A stretch of 14,010 nt of DNA from Magnetovibrio sp. GTDB lineage: Bacteria > Pseudomonadota > Alphaproteobacteria > Rhodospirillales > Magnetovibrionaceae. The stretch covers positions 1-14,010 of the forward strand of contig JAESUA010000344.1 in NCBI GenBank assembly GCA_016763255.1, written 5' to 3'. The notes under the pieces are model-generated. The model saw only the letters and a program-made list of their open reading frames with translations, ran no database searches and was not told where the DNA came from. Position numbers and translations under genes: made by a program. This document shows positions 12,918 through 14,010 of the stretch, piece after piece. Position 1 is the first letter of the stretch, and every line of letters starts with the position of its first letter.

Positions 12918-14010
12918 ATGACAAAACGTAAAAAACAAAGCAGCTCCGGCGAGCTTTTTTCTCATCGTCCCTATTGGCCCCACAGGTTCGGCACCGCGCC
13001 GTTCCTGCCCATGTCACGTGACGAAATGGATTTGCTCGGCTGGGACAGTTGCGACATCATCATCGTCACCGGCGACGCCTATATCGACCATCCCAGTTTT
13101 GGCATGGCGATCATCGGCCGCTTGTTGGAAGCCCATGGCTTTCGCGTCGGCATCATCTCCCAACCCGATTGGTCAAGCGCCGATGCGTTTAAAACCCTGG
13201 GACCACCCAACCTGTTTTGGGGTGTGACCGCGGGCAACATGGATTCCATGGTCAGCCGCTATACGGCGGACCGAAAAATTCGCCATAACGACAGCTACAC
13301 CCCCGATGATGCAGGCGGCAAACGCCCGGATCGCTCCGTGGTGGTTTATGCCCAACGGTGCCGCGAAGCCTATAAAGGCGTTCCGGTGGTGATTGGCGGC
13401 ATCGAAGCATCGCTTAGGCGCATCGCGCATTATGATTATTGGTCGGATAAGGTGCGCCGCTCGGTGCTGCCCGACTCAAAAGCAGACATTTTGGTTTACG
13501 GTAACGCCGAACGCGCCATCGTCGACATCGCCCATCGCACGGCGGCGGGTGAAAACCCCAAAGACATGCACGACATTCGCGGCACCGCCCACATGTGCGA
13601 TGGCGCACCGGACGACTTCACCGTCCTGGATATGTCCGAGCTAGACCTCGAACATGGTCCCGGAAAAACCGACATGGACAAAACCGTGGTCTGCATGCCG
13701 AGCTTCGAAGACATCAGCACGGATCCGGTTTTGTACGCCCAGGCGTCGCGCATCCTGCATCAAGAAAGCAACGCCGGAAATGCCCGCGCCTTGATCCAAC
13801 GTCATGGCAATCGTGATGTGTGGCTGACGCCGCCGCCGATCCCTTTGAGCACTCCGGAAATGGATGGCGTGTTTGGCCTGCCGTATGCCCGTGCGCCGCA
13901 CCCCAGTTATGGTGGTGCGCGCATCCCGGCGTGGGAAATGATCCGTTTTTCGATCAACATCATGCGCGGCTGTTTCGGCGGCTGTTCGTTTTGTTCAATC
14001 ACCGAGCACG
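12918..14010 (+). CDS. YgiQ-family (UPF0313) radical SAM protein, 3' end beyond the window
   Basis: The first 364 residues of a YgiQ-type radical SAM protein; the family is about 600-750 residues, so roughly half is present. Family hallmarks are [20 protein letters not shown] near residues 25-44, [56 protein letters not shown], and at the edge the SAM-cluster motif C352-FGG-C356-SF-C359 followed by SITEH. The molecular function of YgiQ proteins is unknown. ATG 12918 starts the frame with a basic MTKRKKQ; it has only a weak SD, and ATG 13011 (MSRDEMD) is a shorter alternative. The frame has no stop before the window end. Confidence 0.93.
   Translation, partial: MTKRKKQSSSGELFSHRPYWPHRFGTAPFLPMSRDEMDLLGWDSCDIIIVTGDAYIDHPSFGMAIIGRLLEAHGFRVGIISQPDWSSADAFKTLGPPNLFWGVTAGNMDSMVSRYTADRKIRHNDSYTPDDAGGKRPDRSVVVYAQRCREAYKGVPVVIGGIEASLRRIAHYDYWSDKVRRSVLPDSKADILVYGNAERAIVDIAHRTAAGENPKDMHDIRGTAHMCDGAPDDFTVLDMSELDLEHGPGKTDMDKTVVCMPSFEDISTDPVLYAQASRILHQESNAGNARALIQRHGNRDVWLTPPPIPLSTPEMDGVFGLPYARAPHPSYGGARIPAWEMIRFSINIMRGCFGGCSFCSITEH

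Overview
The window holds a denitrification locus: the respiratory cytochrome cd1 nitrite reductase NirS and nearly all of the dedicated heme d1 biosynthesis genes. Two unrelated genes follow at the right-hand end. Gene content, moderate GC, the nirECFDLGHJN order and the FNR/NNR-type palindrome suggest a denitrifying alphaproteobacterium, perhaps near the Rhodospirillales. The genus cannot be fixed from sequence reading alone. I saw no tRNA, rRNA, insertion sequence, CRISPR array or phage gene.

Layout. On the minus strand, read leftward from about 3850, are nirS (2112-3719), a NapC/NirT-type tetraheme quinol dehydrogenase (1333-2001), a periplasmic diheme cytochrome c (317-1285) and a monoheme cytochrome c cut by the window edge (1-284). 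Diverging on the plus strand is a tightly packed operon: nirE, nirC, nirF, nirD (broken by an in-frame amber codon), nirL, nirG, nirH, nirJ, nirN and a small exported cysteine-rich protein of unknown function (4135-11631). A TIGR03862/HI0933-type flavoprotein converges on it with a 1-nt gap (11633-12853). A YgiQ-type radical SAM gene diverges from that and runs off the right edge (12918-14010).

How the genes work together. NirE makes precorrin-2 from uroporphyrinogen III. An enzyme outside the window must convert it to siroheme. NirDLGH decarboxylate siroheme, NirJ and NirF remodel the ring, and NirN makes the final double bond of heme d1. The d1 heme is loaded into periplasmic NirS, which reduces nitrite to NO. 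The tetraheme protein and the small cytochromes probably carry electrons from the quinol pool to NirS, as in the nirST arrangement of Pseudomonas stutzeri.

Control. A perfect palindrome CTTGAC-GAGT-GTCAAG (3881-3896) lies between the two operons. A good -10 hexamer sits about 31 bp to each side, so one Dnr/NNR/FNR-type dimer could drive both operons. The main points for a second look are the amber codon in nirD, the single-box bidirectional promoter with an extra AATAAGT repeat cluster, the orphan 12-cysteine protein at the operon end, and the electron-supply cytochromes behind nirS.
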